Shown here piece after piece: positions 1 through 7,771 of a stretch of DNA of 16,324 bases. The DNA comes from an uncultured Cytophagaceae bacterium (GTDB lineage: Bacteria; Bacteroidota; Bacteroidia; Cytophagales; Spirosomataceae), in contig CALLKB010000204.1 in the NCBI GenBank assembly GCA_938008575.1, forward strand, positions 1 to 16,324. The letters run 5' to 3'. Within the stretch, counting starts at the first letter, position 1; each line of letters starts with the position of its first letter. Below the pieces are notes generated by a model that saw only the letters and a list, made by a program, of their open reading frames with translations, was not told where the DNA came from and ran no database searches. The position numbers and the translations under genes were made by a program.

Positions 1-52
1 GAGATCTACACAGGCGAAGACACTCTTTCCCTACACGACGCTCTTCCGATCT
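1..52 (+). other. Illumina P5/i5 adapter contamination (not genomic)
   Basis: Bases 1-11 match the end of the Illumina P5 oligonucleotide. Bases 12-19 (AGGCGAAG) match a standard i5 index, which I recall as D505. Bases 20-52 match the 33-base TruSeq read-1 primer ending in GCTCTTCCGATCT. Genomic sequence therefore starts at 53. The stretch has no stop codon in the frame of the following gene, so a gene caller can extend the TPR protein into it and add the artefactual peptide EIYTGEDTLSLHDALPI. The match is base for base from memory of the adapter. Confidence 0.97.
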
Positions 53-54
53 TA

Positions 55-786
55 AAATACCTGGAATACTCCCGTAATTTCGCAGATTTCAGTCCCGAAT
101 TAATGTTCGGCGATGGCTTGTACAATTACTATTACCACTTCATCAAACAAAATTTTCCACTTCTTAGACCCGTACTTTGGTTGTTCCCCAAAGCAAACAA
201 AATGCAAGGGGTGGCCCAACTCGAAAAAGTTAGCTATCAGGCATTTTATACACGTACGGAGGCCCGCTATTTTCTCTTACAGATTTATGCGATGGAAAAC
301 ATGAGCGATAAATCCTATGACTTAGCGAAATATACGCACGAAAATTATCCCGATAATCCATTCTTCCACCGTTACCATGCCCGTGCGGCATTTATCGTGG
401 GCCGGATGGATGAAGCCATGGAGCAATCCAAGGAGATATTGAATCGAATTGCCCAACATCAAGTGGGTTATGAGGCTGTATCGGGTCGGTATGCGAGTTA
501 TATTTTGGGCTATTACCAATTGTATGTCTATAAAAACAGACCCGAAGCCAAGCAATATTTCCAACAATGCATGGACTTCAGTAAGCAAACAGATTCCTTT
601 GAATCAGGATATTATTGGGCCTCTGTTCTCGGTTTAGCTCGAATTGCATTTCAAGAAAACGACTATGATCAAACCGTTGATTATTGCAAAGAAGTCTTAG
701 ATAAGGCTGAAAAGAAATCAGCCCAACACATCGAAGCCAAAAAATTACTTACTGAAGCGAAGAAAGCTCGACGCAAAAGGAAATAA
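55..786 (+). CDS. TPR-repeat protein, 5' end missing at the contig edge
   Basis: The frame is open from the first genomic codon (55) to TAA at 784-786, giving 243 visible residues. The ATG at 103 is internal and probably not the real start, because in-frame coding sequence (LKYLEYSRNFADF...) precedes it. The protein has no signal peptide in the visible part and consists of helix pairs spaced like tetratricopeptide repeats. Clear ones are near YFLLQIYAMENMSDKSYDLA, HRYHARAAFIVGRMDEAMEQ, ILGYYQLYVYKNRPEAKQYF and VLGLARIAFQENDYDQTVDY. The C-terminal tail is very basic (KKARRKRK). TPR proteins usually scaffold protein-protein contacts; no catalytic motif is visible and no specific function can be named. 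It lies 35 bp upstream of rsmG on the same strand. Confidence 0.8.
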   Translation, partial: KYLEYSRNFADFSPELMFGDGLYNYYYHFIKQNFPLLRPVLWLFPKANKMQGVAQLEKVSYQAFYTRTEARYFLLQIYAMENMSDKSYDLAKYTHENYPDNPFFHRYHARAAFIVGRMDEAMEQSKEILNRIAQHQVGYEAVSGRYASYILGYYQLYVYKNRPEAKQYFQQCMDFSKQTDSFESGYYWASVLGLARIAFQENDYDQTVDYCKEVLDKAEKKSAQHIEAKKLLTEAKKARRKRK

Positions 787-806
787 GAAGCTTCCGGGGA
801 AATTCG

Positions 807-814
807 TACCTTTG
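807..814 (+). promoter_or_regulatory. Candidate Bacteroidota -7 box (TACCTTTG) for rsmG
   Basis: TACCTTTG matches the TAnnTTTG -7 consensus of Bacteroidota sigma factors and ends 7 bases before the rsmG ATG at 822. Transcription from it would start at or almost at the start codon, giving a leaderless or near-leaderless mRNA. No TTTG-like -33 element is seen 17-23 bases upstream, so support is one-sided. Confidence 0.45.
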
Positions 815-821
815 TTAATAC

Positions 822-1454
822 ATGGAAATGAACGCAGCATTAATTAAAAAATACTTTCCGGAAATTACGGAACAACAAGAAGCCCAATTCGATAAGCTTT
901 TACCCTTGTACACGGAGTGGAACGAAAAAATCAATGTCGTATCTCGCAAGGATATCGAAAATTTGATGTTGCACCATGTATTGCATTCACTTGCAATTGC
1001 TAAATTCCTCCCTTTTCGCCCAGGCACGGAGGTACTTGACGTAGGGACCGGAGGTGGTTTTCCGGGCATTCCTTTAGCCATCTTATTTCCAGAAGTGCAG
1101 TTTTTGCTTGTAGATAGCATAGGTAAAAAAATCAAAGTGGTAGAAGGTGTTGCAGAGGCATTGGGATTAAGCAATGTTCAGGCAAGACACATGCGCGCGG
1201 AAGACGTCGATCAGGATTTTGAATTTATAGTTAGTCGGGCCGTAACACGCCTCACCCCTTTCTATTATTGGGTTAAAAACAAAATCAGTCCAAATCATTT
1301 TCATACAAAACGAAACGGCTTATTATTATTAAAAGGCGGAGAATTAACCGAAGAAATTGCAGAATTAGGCAAAAAAGTGAAAGTGACAGATCTGACTTCG
1401 TATTTCAAAGAAGACTTTTTTGAAACGAAAAAATTGGTTTACGTTCCGATGTAA
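822..1454 (+). CDS. rsmG: 16S rRNA (guanine-527-N7)-methyltransferase RsmG
   Basis: This 210-residue protein matches RsmG/GidB, the SAM-dependent enzyme that places N7-methyl on G527 in the 530 loop of 16S rRNA; loss in other bacteria gives low-level streptomycin resistance. The SAM-binding loop DVGTGGGFPG is at residues 73-82, with the acidic residue that ends the second strand in VDS (97-99). The family-typical KINVVSRKDI lies at 36-45 and SRAVTRL at 138-144. The length is normal for the family. A second ATG at 828 (MNAAL) is an alternative start; 822 is kept because the -7-like box sits just upstream. The gene stands 11 bp before a glycosyltransferase on the same strand, with no functional link evident. 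Confidence 0.95.
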   Translation: MEMNAALIKKYFPEITEQQEAQFDKLLPLYTEWNEKINVVSRKDIENLMLHHVLHSLAIAKFLPFRPGTEVLDVGTGGGFPGIPLAILFPEVQFLLVDSIGKKIKVVEGVAEALGLSNVQARHMRAEDVDQDFEFIVSRAVTRLTPFYYWVKNKISPNHFHTKRNGLLLLKGGELTEEIAELGKKVKVTDLTSYFKEDFFETKKLVYVPM

Positions 1455-1465
1455 TCTACGAGTAT

Positions 1466-2449
1466 ATGCAGAAAATTTCCGTAGCCATGTGCACTTATAA
1501 CGGTGCAGAATTCCTTTCTAAGCAATTGGAATCTATCAAGCAACAAAGCATGCCCATACATGAGCTTGTTGTTTGTGATGATGGTTCATCGGATGAAACA
1601 CTAGCGATTCTAGAGCGATTCAGTAAACAAGTTGCCTTCTCAGTTCAAGTTCACAGCAATCCTCAAAATCTTGGGAGCAGCAAGAATTTTGAGAAATGTA
1701 TGGCCTTATGCGAGGGCGATTTGATTTTCCTTTGTGATCAGGACGATGTTTGGATGCCTGAAAAAGTTGAAAAGATTGTGGCTTATCTAGCGGCGCACCC
1801 GGAACAGGAGGCCGTTTTTTCAAATGCGACCATGATTGATCAGGCAGGATTTCCTACCGGAAAGACATCGTTTGAACAAATTGAATTTACACCTGAGGTG
1901 CAGAACAAATGGAATTCAGAAGGCGCTTTTGACATCTTATTAAGAGGCTATGTTGTTACTGGCGCCACATTAGCCATTAAAAAATCTGCGTTAAATTTAG
2001 TCTTACCCGTTCCCGAAATTATCCCTGATTTAATTCATGACGGCTGGATTGCATTGATTTTAAGTGCTCACAACAAGATTGGATTTATTCATGATACTTT
2101 AATTGAATATAGAGAACATGCGACCCAACAAGTTGGCCTAAAAGGAAGCCAAAAACATATCACTTTAATAGATCGATTTTTAAGGAAAAGAGATGCTAAA
2201 ATCAATCGAATTAAAAATAAACAAAATGATATTCTGAAGTTGACGGAACATTTGTTACCCCTACCAATCAATGAGTTATATAAACAAAAATTAATCAGAC
2301 GAAAAGAATTTTACACGATGCGTGCAACACTTCCTTCGTGCCGAATCCTGCGCATATATCCTGTGGTTAAATTTGCAATGAATGGTGAATACCAAGCGCA
2401 AGAGGGTGGGAAATGGTGGCGACCCATGTTAGGCGATTTATTTGAATAG
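1466..2449 (+). CDS. Family 2 glycosyltransferase (GT-A fold)
   Basis: The 327-residue protein begins with the GT2 fold signature ISVAMCTYNGAEFLSKQLES. DDGSSD (38-43) is the nucleotide-binding aspartate region and DQDDVW (91-96) contains the DxD metal/nucleotide-sugar motif. The wording FLCDQDDVW and the later DGWIAL are typical of the rhamnosyltransferase (RfbF/WcaA-like) branch. It probably transfers a sugar from a nucleotide donor to a surface polysaccharide or lipid-linked acceptor on the cytoplasmic side. No strong membrane segment is visible. The gene ends 2 bp before the DUF5672 gene, so the two are very likely co-transcribed and act on the same glycan. Donor and acceptor cannot be told from sequence. 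Confidence 0.88.
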   Translation: MQKISVAMCTYNGAEFLSKQLESIKQQSMPIHELVVCDDGSSDETLAILERFSKQVAFSVQVHSNPQNLGSSKNFEKCMALCEGDLIFLCDQDDVWMPEKVEKIVAYLAAHPEQEAVFSNATMIDQAGFPTGKTSFEQIEFTPEVQNKWNSEGAFDILLRGYVVTGATLAIKKSALNLVLPVPEIIPDLIHDGWIALILSAHNKIGFIHDTLIEYREHATQQVGLKGSQKHITLIDRFLRKRDAKINRIKNKQNDILKLTEHLLPLPINELYKQKLIRRKEFYTMRATLPSCRILRIYPVVKFAMNGEYQAQEGGKWWRPMLGDLFE

Positions 2450-2451
2450 CT

Positions 2452-3159
2452 ATGAAAAAAGTTGCAATCGTCATTCCGATATACAAATCAACATTAACAC
2501 ACAATGAAGAAAAATCATTGTTGCAATGCCAGCGAATTTTAGGAAAACATCCCATTATATTCGTAGCTCCCAATTCGCTCAACCTAAATTTCTTAACTAA
2601 ATGGGATATAGAATATTCTGCTATTCGATTTGAAGATCAGTACTTCAAAAGTCCTAAAACATATAACAAACTCCTTACAAACAGAAAATTTTATCAAGCA
2701 TTCCTCAACTACGAATTTATTCTTATTTATCAGTTAGATGCCTATGTTTTTGAGGACAACTTATTGAGTTGGTGTACTAAAGGATATGACTATATTGGAG
2801 CTCCTAAATTGAGAAATCATCATTTAACAGACAAATTATCCTGCGAGCCTATCGTTTTGAATGGTGGGCTTTCACTGAGAAAGATCAAACCAATCATTCG
2901 TTACATAACTATTTACAATTTATTTTTCAAAGAGTGGCTGGCCAATGAGGACATGATGTTTTCATTTGCGCAGAAACGCGTTTATCTACTGAGATTTTTA
3001 TTAAAATTACCCCATTGGAAAGAAGCTTTATCATTTTCAATAGAGAAAAATCCTTCAATTTCGTACGAAATACTTGGTAAATTACCTTTTGGGTGCCATG
3101 CATGGGAACGGTATAATCCGAACTTTTGGAAGCAATTTATACCACAAAGCGAGGACTAA
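2452..3159 (+). CDS. DUF5672 family protein (glycosyltransferase-like)
   Basis: This 235-residue protein opens with a beta strand resembling a GT-A fold (KKVAIVIPIYKS). It carries the conserved words of DUF5672: YNKLL (71-75), YQLDAYVF (93-100), YDYIGAP (112-118), NGGLSLRK (137-144) and NEDMMFS (165-171). The QLDAYVF aspartate and the NEDMM acidic pair look like the DxD and catalytic-base regions of a glycosyltransferase, but this is inferred from the fold and not from known chemistry. It follows the GT2 gene with a 2-bp gap, which supports a shared role in glycan assembly. It ends 2 bp from the convergent LytTR gene. Confidence 0.82.
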   Translation: MKKVAIVIPIYKSTLTHNEEKSLLQCQRILGKHPIIFVAPNSLNLNFLTKWDIEYSAIRFEDQYFKSPKTYNKLLTNRKFYQAFLNYEFILIYQLDAYVFEDNLLSWCTKGYDYIGAPKLRNHHLTDKLSCEPIVLNGGLSLRKIKPIIRYITIYNLFFKEWLANEDMMFSFAQKRVYLLRFLLKLPHWKEALSFSIEKNPSISYEILGKLPFGCHAWERYNPNFWKQFIPQSED

Positions 3160-3161
3160 GA

Positions 3162-3509
3162 TTAAGCTTCAGCGGCTTGAAAAAGTAAGCGCATCGAACG
3201 CACTTTACGTCTTGAAATCGGAATGATTTCATCGTTAATTAAGCGAATTGCCTTTTGTGATTTGAAATCAATATGACAAATCGCTGCGGGATTGATTAAC
3301 GCCGACTTAGATGGACGAATAAATCCCCCAACTTCAAGAACATCCGCGAAATACTTTAGGGTCCTGCAAGACAAAAACTTTCGACCATCTTTAAGGATTA
3401 CGTGCGAGTAATTTCCTTCGCCCCGGACAAGCAAAATATCCAAAGGCATTACTTGAGTTCCATCGAGAACAAAAGCAGGTAACACATGTAACTTTTCTTC
3501 AAATACCAT
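3162..3509 (-). CDS. Stand-alone LytTR DNA-binding domain protein
   Basis: The 115-residue protein is a single LytTR domain without the receiver domain found in two-component members. Family landmarks are DILLVRGEGNYSHVILKDGR (24-43), the TLK segment at 50-52, FIRPSKSALINPAAICHI (63-80) and the closing IPISRRKVRSM (96-106). LytTR domains bind direct repeats in promoters. The stand-alone form usually acts as a local transcription factor, sometimes controlled by a partner protein that I do not see next to it. The ATG at 3509 is the only sensible start. The gene points away from the 272-base region upstream of the aldo/keto reductase, where its own promoter must lie. It may regulate itself or the divergent reductase gene; this is inference. 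Confidence 0.87.
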   Translation of the reverse strand: MVFEEKLHVLPAFVLDGTQVMPLDILLVRGEGNYSHVILKDGRKFLSCRTLKYFADVLEVGGFIRPSKSALINPAAICHIDFKSQKAIRLINDEIIPISRRKVRSMRLLFQAAEA

Positions 3510-3781
3510 ATTGACACATTAAATCACCACATTGGCTTATTCGAAATTAGACGACATTACCTCGAAAAATGAATACAATTGAGTTATTTGCGTTATTGTT
3601 ATTTTAAAGCTTAAATTCGTTTATTAATCGGGAAAAAGAAAAACATGCAATTTATGTTTAAACACATTTATTGGCATTAAAGATAGAATTCCAACCTAAA
3701 AAAAGACAAACAAAAAGCCAATAGCGGATAGCCATACCCGAAAAAAGCGATATTATTGTGCATTATAAAAGCAAGAAAAAA
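3510..3781. promoter_or_regulatory. Divergent intergenic region, LytTR gene / aldo-keto reductase
   Basis: This AT-rich stretch of 272 bases separates two divergent genes and so must hold both promoters. On the plus strand TATTATTG (3751-3758) is one base off the TAnnTTTG -7 consensus and lies 23 bases before the preferred reductase ATG. On the minus strand the best near-match is TAATTTCG (complement of 3542-3549). Three GTTATT words cluster at about 3582-3602. No terminator, RNA gene or small ORF of note was seen. Confidence 0.35.
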
Positions 3782-4753
3782 ATGAAAACAAGACGATTTG
3801 GTCGGACCGACTGGCAAGTGAGTGAACTAGGTTACGGTATGTGGGGACTTGCAGGATGGACAGGTTCAGATATTGAAGAAGTGAATGCCTCCTTGGAAAA
3901 AGCAGTATCATTAGGCGCTAATTTTTTTGATACGGCCTGGGGATATGCTGAAGGAAAAAGTGAACAAATTTTAGGTGCCTTGATCAAGCGTCATCCTGAT
4001 AAAAAATTATACGCGGCAACTAAAATTCCGCCAAAAAATTTCACCTGGCCATCTAAATCTCATTTCAAAATTGAAGATTGTTTTCCTGCAGCGCATATAA
4101 TTGAATACACCGAGAAAAGCTTAAAAAACCTAGGCGTTGAGCAAATAGATCTCCAACAATTTCACGTGTGGGAAGATGCTTGGGCAAATTCAGAAGAGTG
4201 GCAAAAGGCTGTTGAGCAATTAACTTCTGCCGGCAAAGTAGCCCATTGGGGGATTTCGGTGAACCGTTGGGAACCCAACAATTGCCTCAAAACACTTGAA
4301 ACGGGCTTAATATCCTCAGTTCAGGTGATCTATAATATCTTCGATCAAAATCCCGAAGACCAATTATTTCCTTTATGTAAGAAACTAGATGTGGGAATCA
4401 TCGCGCGTGTTCCCTTTGATGAAGGAAGTTTAACGGGCCTTATGAGCTATGAAACAACTTTCCCGGCGGACGATTGGAGATCTACCTATTTTGTGCCTGA
4501 AAACCTGATATCAAGTGTTGACCATGCGAATGCGTTAAAGCCATTAGTTCCAGAAGGAATGACATTGCCCGACATGGCATTACGCTTTATTTTAGCGAAC
4601 CCTGACGTGGGAACAATCATTCCAGGTATGCGCAAAATCAAGCATGTAGAAAGTAATATTGCTTGTTCAGATGGAGCAACGCTACCCAACAATTTAGTAG
4701 CTGAATTAAGAAAACACCGTTGGGAACGCCAACCTACTGAATGGTCCCAATAG
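3782..4753 (+). CDS. Aldo/keto reductase family oxidoreductase
   Basis: From the ATG at 3782 the product is 323 residues, a normal length for this (alpha/beta)8-barrel family. The catalytic tetrad of NAD(P)H-dependent aldo/keto reductases is present: D50 and Y55 in FFDTAWGYAEGKSE, K81 in AATKIPP and H128 in QQFHVWED. The C-terminal IIPGMRKIKHVESN matches the NADPH-binding segment. The substrate is not predictable. The frame runs upstream to a GTG at 3758, but that adds a lysine-rich stretch before the family-typical MKTRRFGRTDWQVSELGYG start, and a -7-like box ends on it, so 3782 is preferred. The 3' end overlaps the convergent rhodanese-thioredoxin gene by 20 bp. Confidence 0.92.
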   Translation: MKTRRFGRTDWQVSELGYGMWGLAGWTGSDIEEVNASLEKAVSLGANFFDTAWGYAEGKSEQILGALIKRHPDKKLYAATKIPPKNFTWPSKSHFKIEDCFPAAHIIEYTEKSLKNLGVEQIDLQQFHVWEDAWANSEEWQKAVEQLTSAGKVAHWGISVNRWEPNNCLKTLETGLISSVQVIYNIFDQNPEDQLFPLCKKLDVGIIARVPFDEGSLTGLMSYETTFPADDWRSTYFVPENLISSVDHANALKPLVPEGMTLPDMALRFILANPDVGTIIPGMRKIKHVESNIACSDGATLPNNLVAELRKHRWERQPTEWSQ

Positions 4754-5444
4754 CTTGATCAAATAATTCTTTGAGCTTAGGCTCTTCTCGGAATCCCGTT
4801 GTTTTTTGGATTAATTTTCCTTTGCGAAAAACCAAAAAGCTCGGGATTTCGTCTATTCCATTGGCCTGTAAAATCGCTTGATTTCCATCTGCCTCCACTT
4901 TTATCACAGTTACCTTTCCAGCATAGTCCCCTGCAAATTTATCCACCATCGGCATCATTTTCAGGCAAGGAGCACACCATTTGGCATAAAAGTCTACGAC
5001 AACCGCATCATTTTCCTTCGCCATTTTTTCAAAATCCGCTAAACTCCAAGCAGCATCGTGTTTCACAGTGGGCACTCCTTCTAAAGGCATCAATTTTGTT
5101 GTCCATTTCAAATATCCCCCTTTTAGTTCTGTCACTTGAAATCCTTTAGCCCGCATGAGCTCGGCGGCTTGCGCTGACCGACCACCCGAAAGACAATAAA
5201 TCAATACCGGTTTCGACTTATCTAGTTTATCTATTTCCTTCGCAAATCCTTCCGAACGGAAGTCGATATTCATTGCTTTGGGTAAATGCCCGCCACCAAA
5301 CTCACCAGATGTACGAACATCCAACAATAAAGCCTGCGGCTGTTCAGCAATTTTGGCTGAAAACGATTCAACGTCAAGCACTTGCGCGAATAAAGAACCT
5401 ACTGATAAAGCTAAAAACAGGACTAGAAGGGAATATTTTTTCAT
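4734..5444 (-). CDS. Exported rhodanese-thioredoxin fusion protein
   Basis: This 236-residue protein joins two redox/sulfur domains behind a Sec-type signal peptide (1-20, KKYSLLVLFLALSVGSLFA, likely cleaved before Q21). Residues 25-120 form a rhodanese domain with LLLDVRTSGEFGGGHLPKAMNID and the active-site loop YCLSGGRS, in which C84 would carry the persulfide. Residues 130-236 form a thioredoxin domain with WCAPC (C157 and C160) and the cis-proline region IPSFLVF. Both active sites look intact. The protein is probably periplasmic and could reduce thiols or handle sulfane sulfur, with the thioredoxin possibly recycling the rhodanese cysteine; that coupling is inference. A hydrophobic signal without an obvious lipobox cysteine argues against a lipoprotein. 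Confidence 0.9.
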   Translation of the reverse strand: MKKYSLLVLFLALSVGSLFAQVLDVESFSAKIAEQPQALLLDVRTSGEFGGGHLPKAMNIDFRSEGFAKEIDKLDKSKPVLIYCLSGGRSAQAAELMRAKGFQVTELKGGYLKWTTKLMPLEGVPTVKHDAAWSLADFEKMAKENDAVVVDFYAKWCAPCLKMMPMVDKFAGDYAGKVTVIKVEADGNQAILQANGIDEIPSFLVFRKGKLIQKTTGFREEPKLKELFDQAIGTIQ

Positions 5445-6854
<1,410 letters not shown>

Positions 6855-6860
6855 GCACTC

Positions 6861-7178
6861 GTGAATCGCATCAAGCAGCAATTTCTTGGGCCGAACAAAT
6901 TTTATTGGATTTCAGCGAGCATCCTCTTCGTGTGGATGTTCGTGCTGGATTCCAATGATGTCACTGTTCAGTTTCGCCTTTGGAATGAATTAAGGCAGCT
7001 TGAAAACGAGAAATCGTATTACCAACAAAAAACAAAAGAATTGGAAAAAGAGCGCCGCATGGTCATCGGAAATCCATCTTTGTTGGAAAAATATGCGAGG
7101 GAAAAATATCTGATGAAGAAACCGAAAGAGGATATTTTTGTGATTGTGGACGAAAACAATCAACCCATCGAGCACTAA
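6861..7178 (+). CDS. ftsB: Septum formation initiator, DivIC/FtsB family
   Basis: The 105-residue protein has a short cytoplasmic N-terminus, one membrane segment (about 14-29, FYWISASILFVWMFVL), a coiled coil (about 36-66) and the C-terminal segment LLEKYAREKYLMKKPKEDIF typical of DivIC/FtsB. This family bridges FtsL and FtsQ in the divisome and helps activate septal peptidoglycan synthesis. The start is GTG at 6861, 6 bp after the eno stop; no ATG lies near the N-terminus. Its position directly after enolase matches conserved synteny and supports the call; the choice of ftsB rather than divIC as symbol is a naming matter. Its original terminator has been split by the IS that begins 16 bp after the stop codon. 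Confidence 0.9.
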   Translation: MNRIKQQFLGPNKFYWISASILFVWMFVLDSNDVTVQFRLWNELRQLENEKSYYQQKTKELEKERRMVIGNPSLLEKYAREKYLMKKPKEDIFVIVDENNQPIEH

Positions 7179-7179
7179 C

Positions 7180-7192
7180 AAAAAAGCCCTTC
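7180..7192 (+). terminator. Left half of an intrinsic terminator split by the IS
   Basis: AAAAAAGCCCTTC is the exact reverse complement of GAAGGGCTTTTTT at 8629-8641 on the far side of the IS. Removing the IS and one CAA copy restores a 13-bp stem with an AAAC loop and a T run on both strands. This is a bidirectional rho-independent terminator for ftsB and the convergent acyltransferase gene. It starts 1 bp after the ftsB stop codon. Confidence 0.9.
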
Positions 7193-7194
7193 AA
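7192..7194. repeat. 3-bp target-site duplication, left copy (CAA)
   Basis: CAA directly precedes the left inverted repeat and recurs directly after the right one at 8624-8626. IS3-family elements make 3-4 bp duplications. Three bases alone are weak evidence, but the terminator reconstruction works only if one copy is removed, which supports it. Confidence 0.8.
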
Positions 7195-7219
7195 TAGACT
7201 GCCCCCAAAAAGTTAGACA
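7195..7219 (+). repeat. IS left inverted repeat (IRL)
   Basis: The 25-base end pairs with the right end at 8600-8623. TAGACTGCCCCCAAAA is identical at both ends. They then differ by one extra A in the left end and by one substitution (GTTAGACA against GTTGGACA). Confidence 0.93.
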
Positions 7220-7237
7220 CTTATTGGGGGCATTTTT
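7200..7237 (+). terminator. Terminator-like hairpin at the IS left end
   Basis: TGCCCCCA (7200-7207) is the exact reverse complement of TGGGGGCA (7225-7232), with a 17-base loop. TTTTT follows at 7233-7237, directly before the orfA ATG at 7238. The shape is that of a rho-independent terminator. It could stop transcripts entering from eno-ftsB before they reach the transposase and so both protect the host terminator function and keep transposition low. It would also hide the G-rich run just before the start codon. The pairing is seen; the function is inferred. Confidence 0.65.
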
Positions 7238-7759
7238 ATGAACAAAAGAAACAAGTATGATTACAAGTTTAGGCTTCAATGTGTTGAAGCCGTAATCAAA
7301 GACAACTGCTCGATACGAACAGTTGCTCAAAAAAAAGGAGTTAACATCACTAATTTACGCCTTTGGTATCGTTTCTATGAACGATATGGCAAGGATGGGC
7401 TGAAAGAAAGAAAATACCAATTCTACACCCCATCTTTTAAGCTCATGGTGCTTCAGTCTATTGAAAAGGAATTTCTATCTTTACGGGGAGCCTGTGCACG
7501 ATTCAATATCCCAAGTGAATCGACAATTATCAAGTGGAAAAAGGTATATGAAATAGAGGGTGTAGCGGGCTTGAATTCTAAACCTAAAGGACGACCAGCT
7601 AAGATGTCAAATTCCATCAAACCCATCGCAAAGAAAGCCCAGAAGCCTCTAACAAGAGAAGAAGAATTACTTAAGGAAAACGAATACTTAAGGGCTGAAA
7701 ATGACTTACTAAAAAAGCTTCAAGCCTTAGTTCAAGCAGACAAAAAGCGCAAGCCGTAA
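7238..7759 (+). CDS. IS3-family transposase OrfA (helix-turn-helix protein)
   Basis: The 173-residue product has two winged-helix/helix-turn-helix repeats typical of the long IS150-type OrfA. One is at about 8-60 (FRLQCVEAVIKDNCSIRTVA, then LRLWYRFYERYG) and the second at about 66-115 (FKLMVLQSIEKEFLSLRGAC, then STIIKWKKVYEIEG). A C-terminal leucine-zipper region (about 143-165, ELLKENEYLRAENDLLKKLQ) follows. In the family OrfA binds the terminal repeats, dimerises through the zipper and, made alone, tends to inhibit transposition. It ends at TAA 7757-7759, inside the loop of the frameshift stem-loop. The start codon follows the left-end hairpin at once, so translation on read-through transcripts may be weak. 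Confidence 0.93.
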   Translation: MNKRNKYDYKFRLQCVEAVIKDNCSIRTVAQKKGVNITNLRLWYRFYERYGKDGLKERKYQFYTPSFKLMVLQSIEKEFLSLRGACARFNIPSESTIIKWKKVYEIEGVAGLNSKPKGRPAKMSNSIKPIAKKAQKPLTREEELLKENEYLRAENDLLKKLQALVQADKKRKP

Positions 7760-7771
7760 GTGAACTAAGGC
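7711..7771 (+). promoter_or_regulatory. -1 programmed ribosomal frameshift signal (slippery site plus stem-loop)
   Basis: The heptamer A AAA AAG (7711-7717) is in the correct phase of orfA (CTA AAA AAG). After a 6-base spacer comes GCCTTAGTTCA (7724-7734), a perfect 11-bp reverse complement of TGAACTAAGGC (7761-7771), with a 26-base loop holding the orfA stop codon. Slippage by -1 moves ribosomes into the orfB frame, which is open from here on. Slippery heptamer, spacer length and stem all fit the IS3-family mechanism. Confidence 0.92.

Noticed and set aside
103..105. ATG at 103 as the true start of the TPR protein
   Set aside because: Open, TPR-like coding sequence continues upstream in frame to the first genomic codon at 55, so the gene is truncated by the contig end and not begun at 103.
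3531..3722. 8-bp inverted repeat ATTGGCTT (3531-3538) / AAGCCAAT (3715-3722) as a LytTR operator
   Set aside because: An 8-bp match in about 250 AT-rich bases is expected by chance roughly every other time, and LytTR proteins usually bind direct repeats.
3758..3781. GTG start giving an 8-residue longer aldo/keto reductase
   Set aside because: The extra residues (MHYKSKKK) are not family-like, the ATG at 3782 gives the standard N-terminus, and a -7-like box lies over the GTG.
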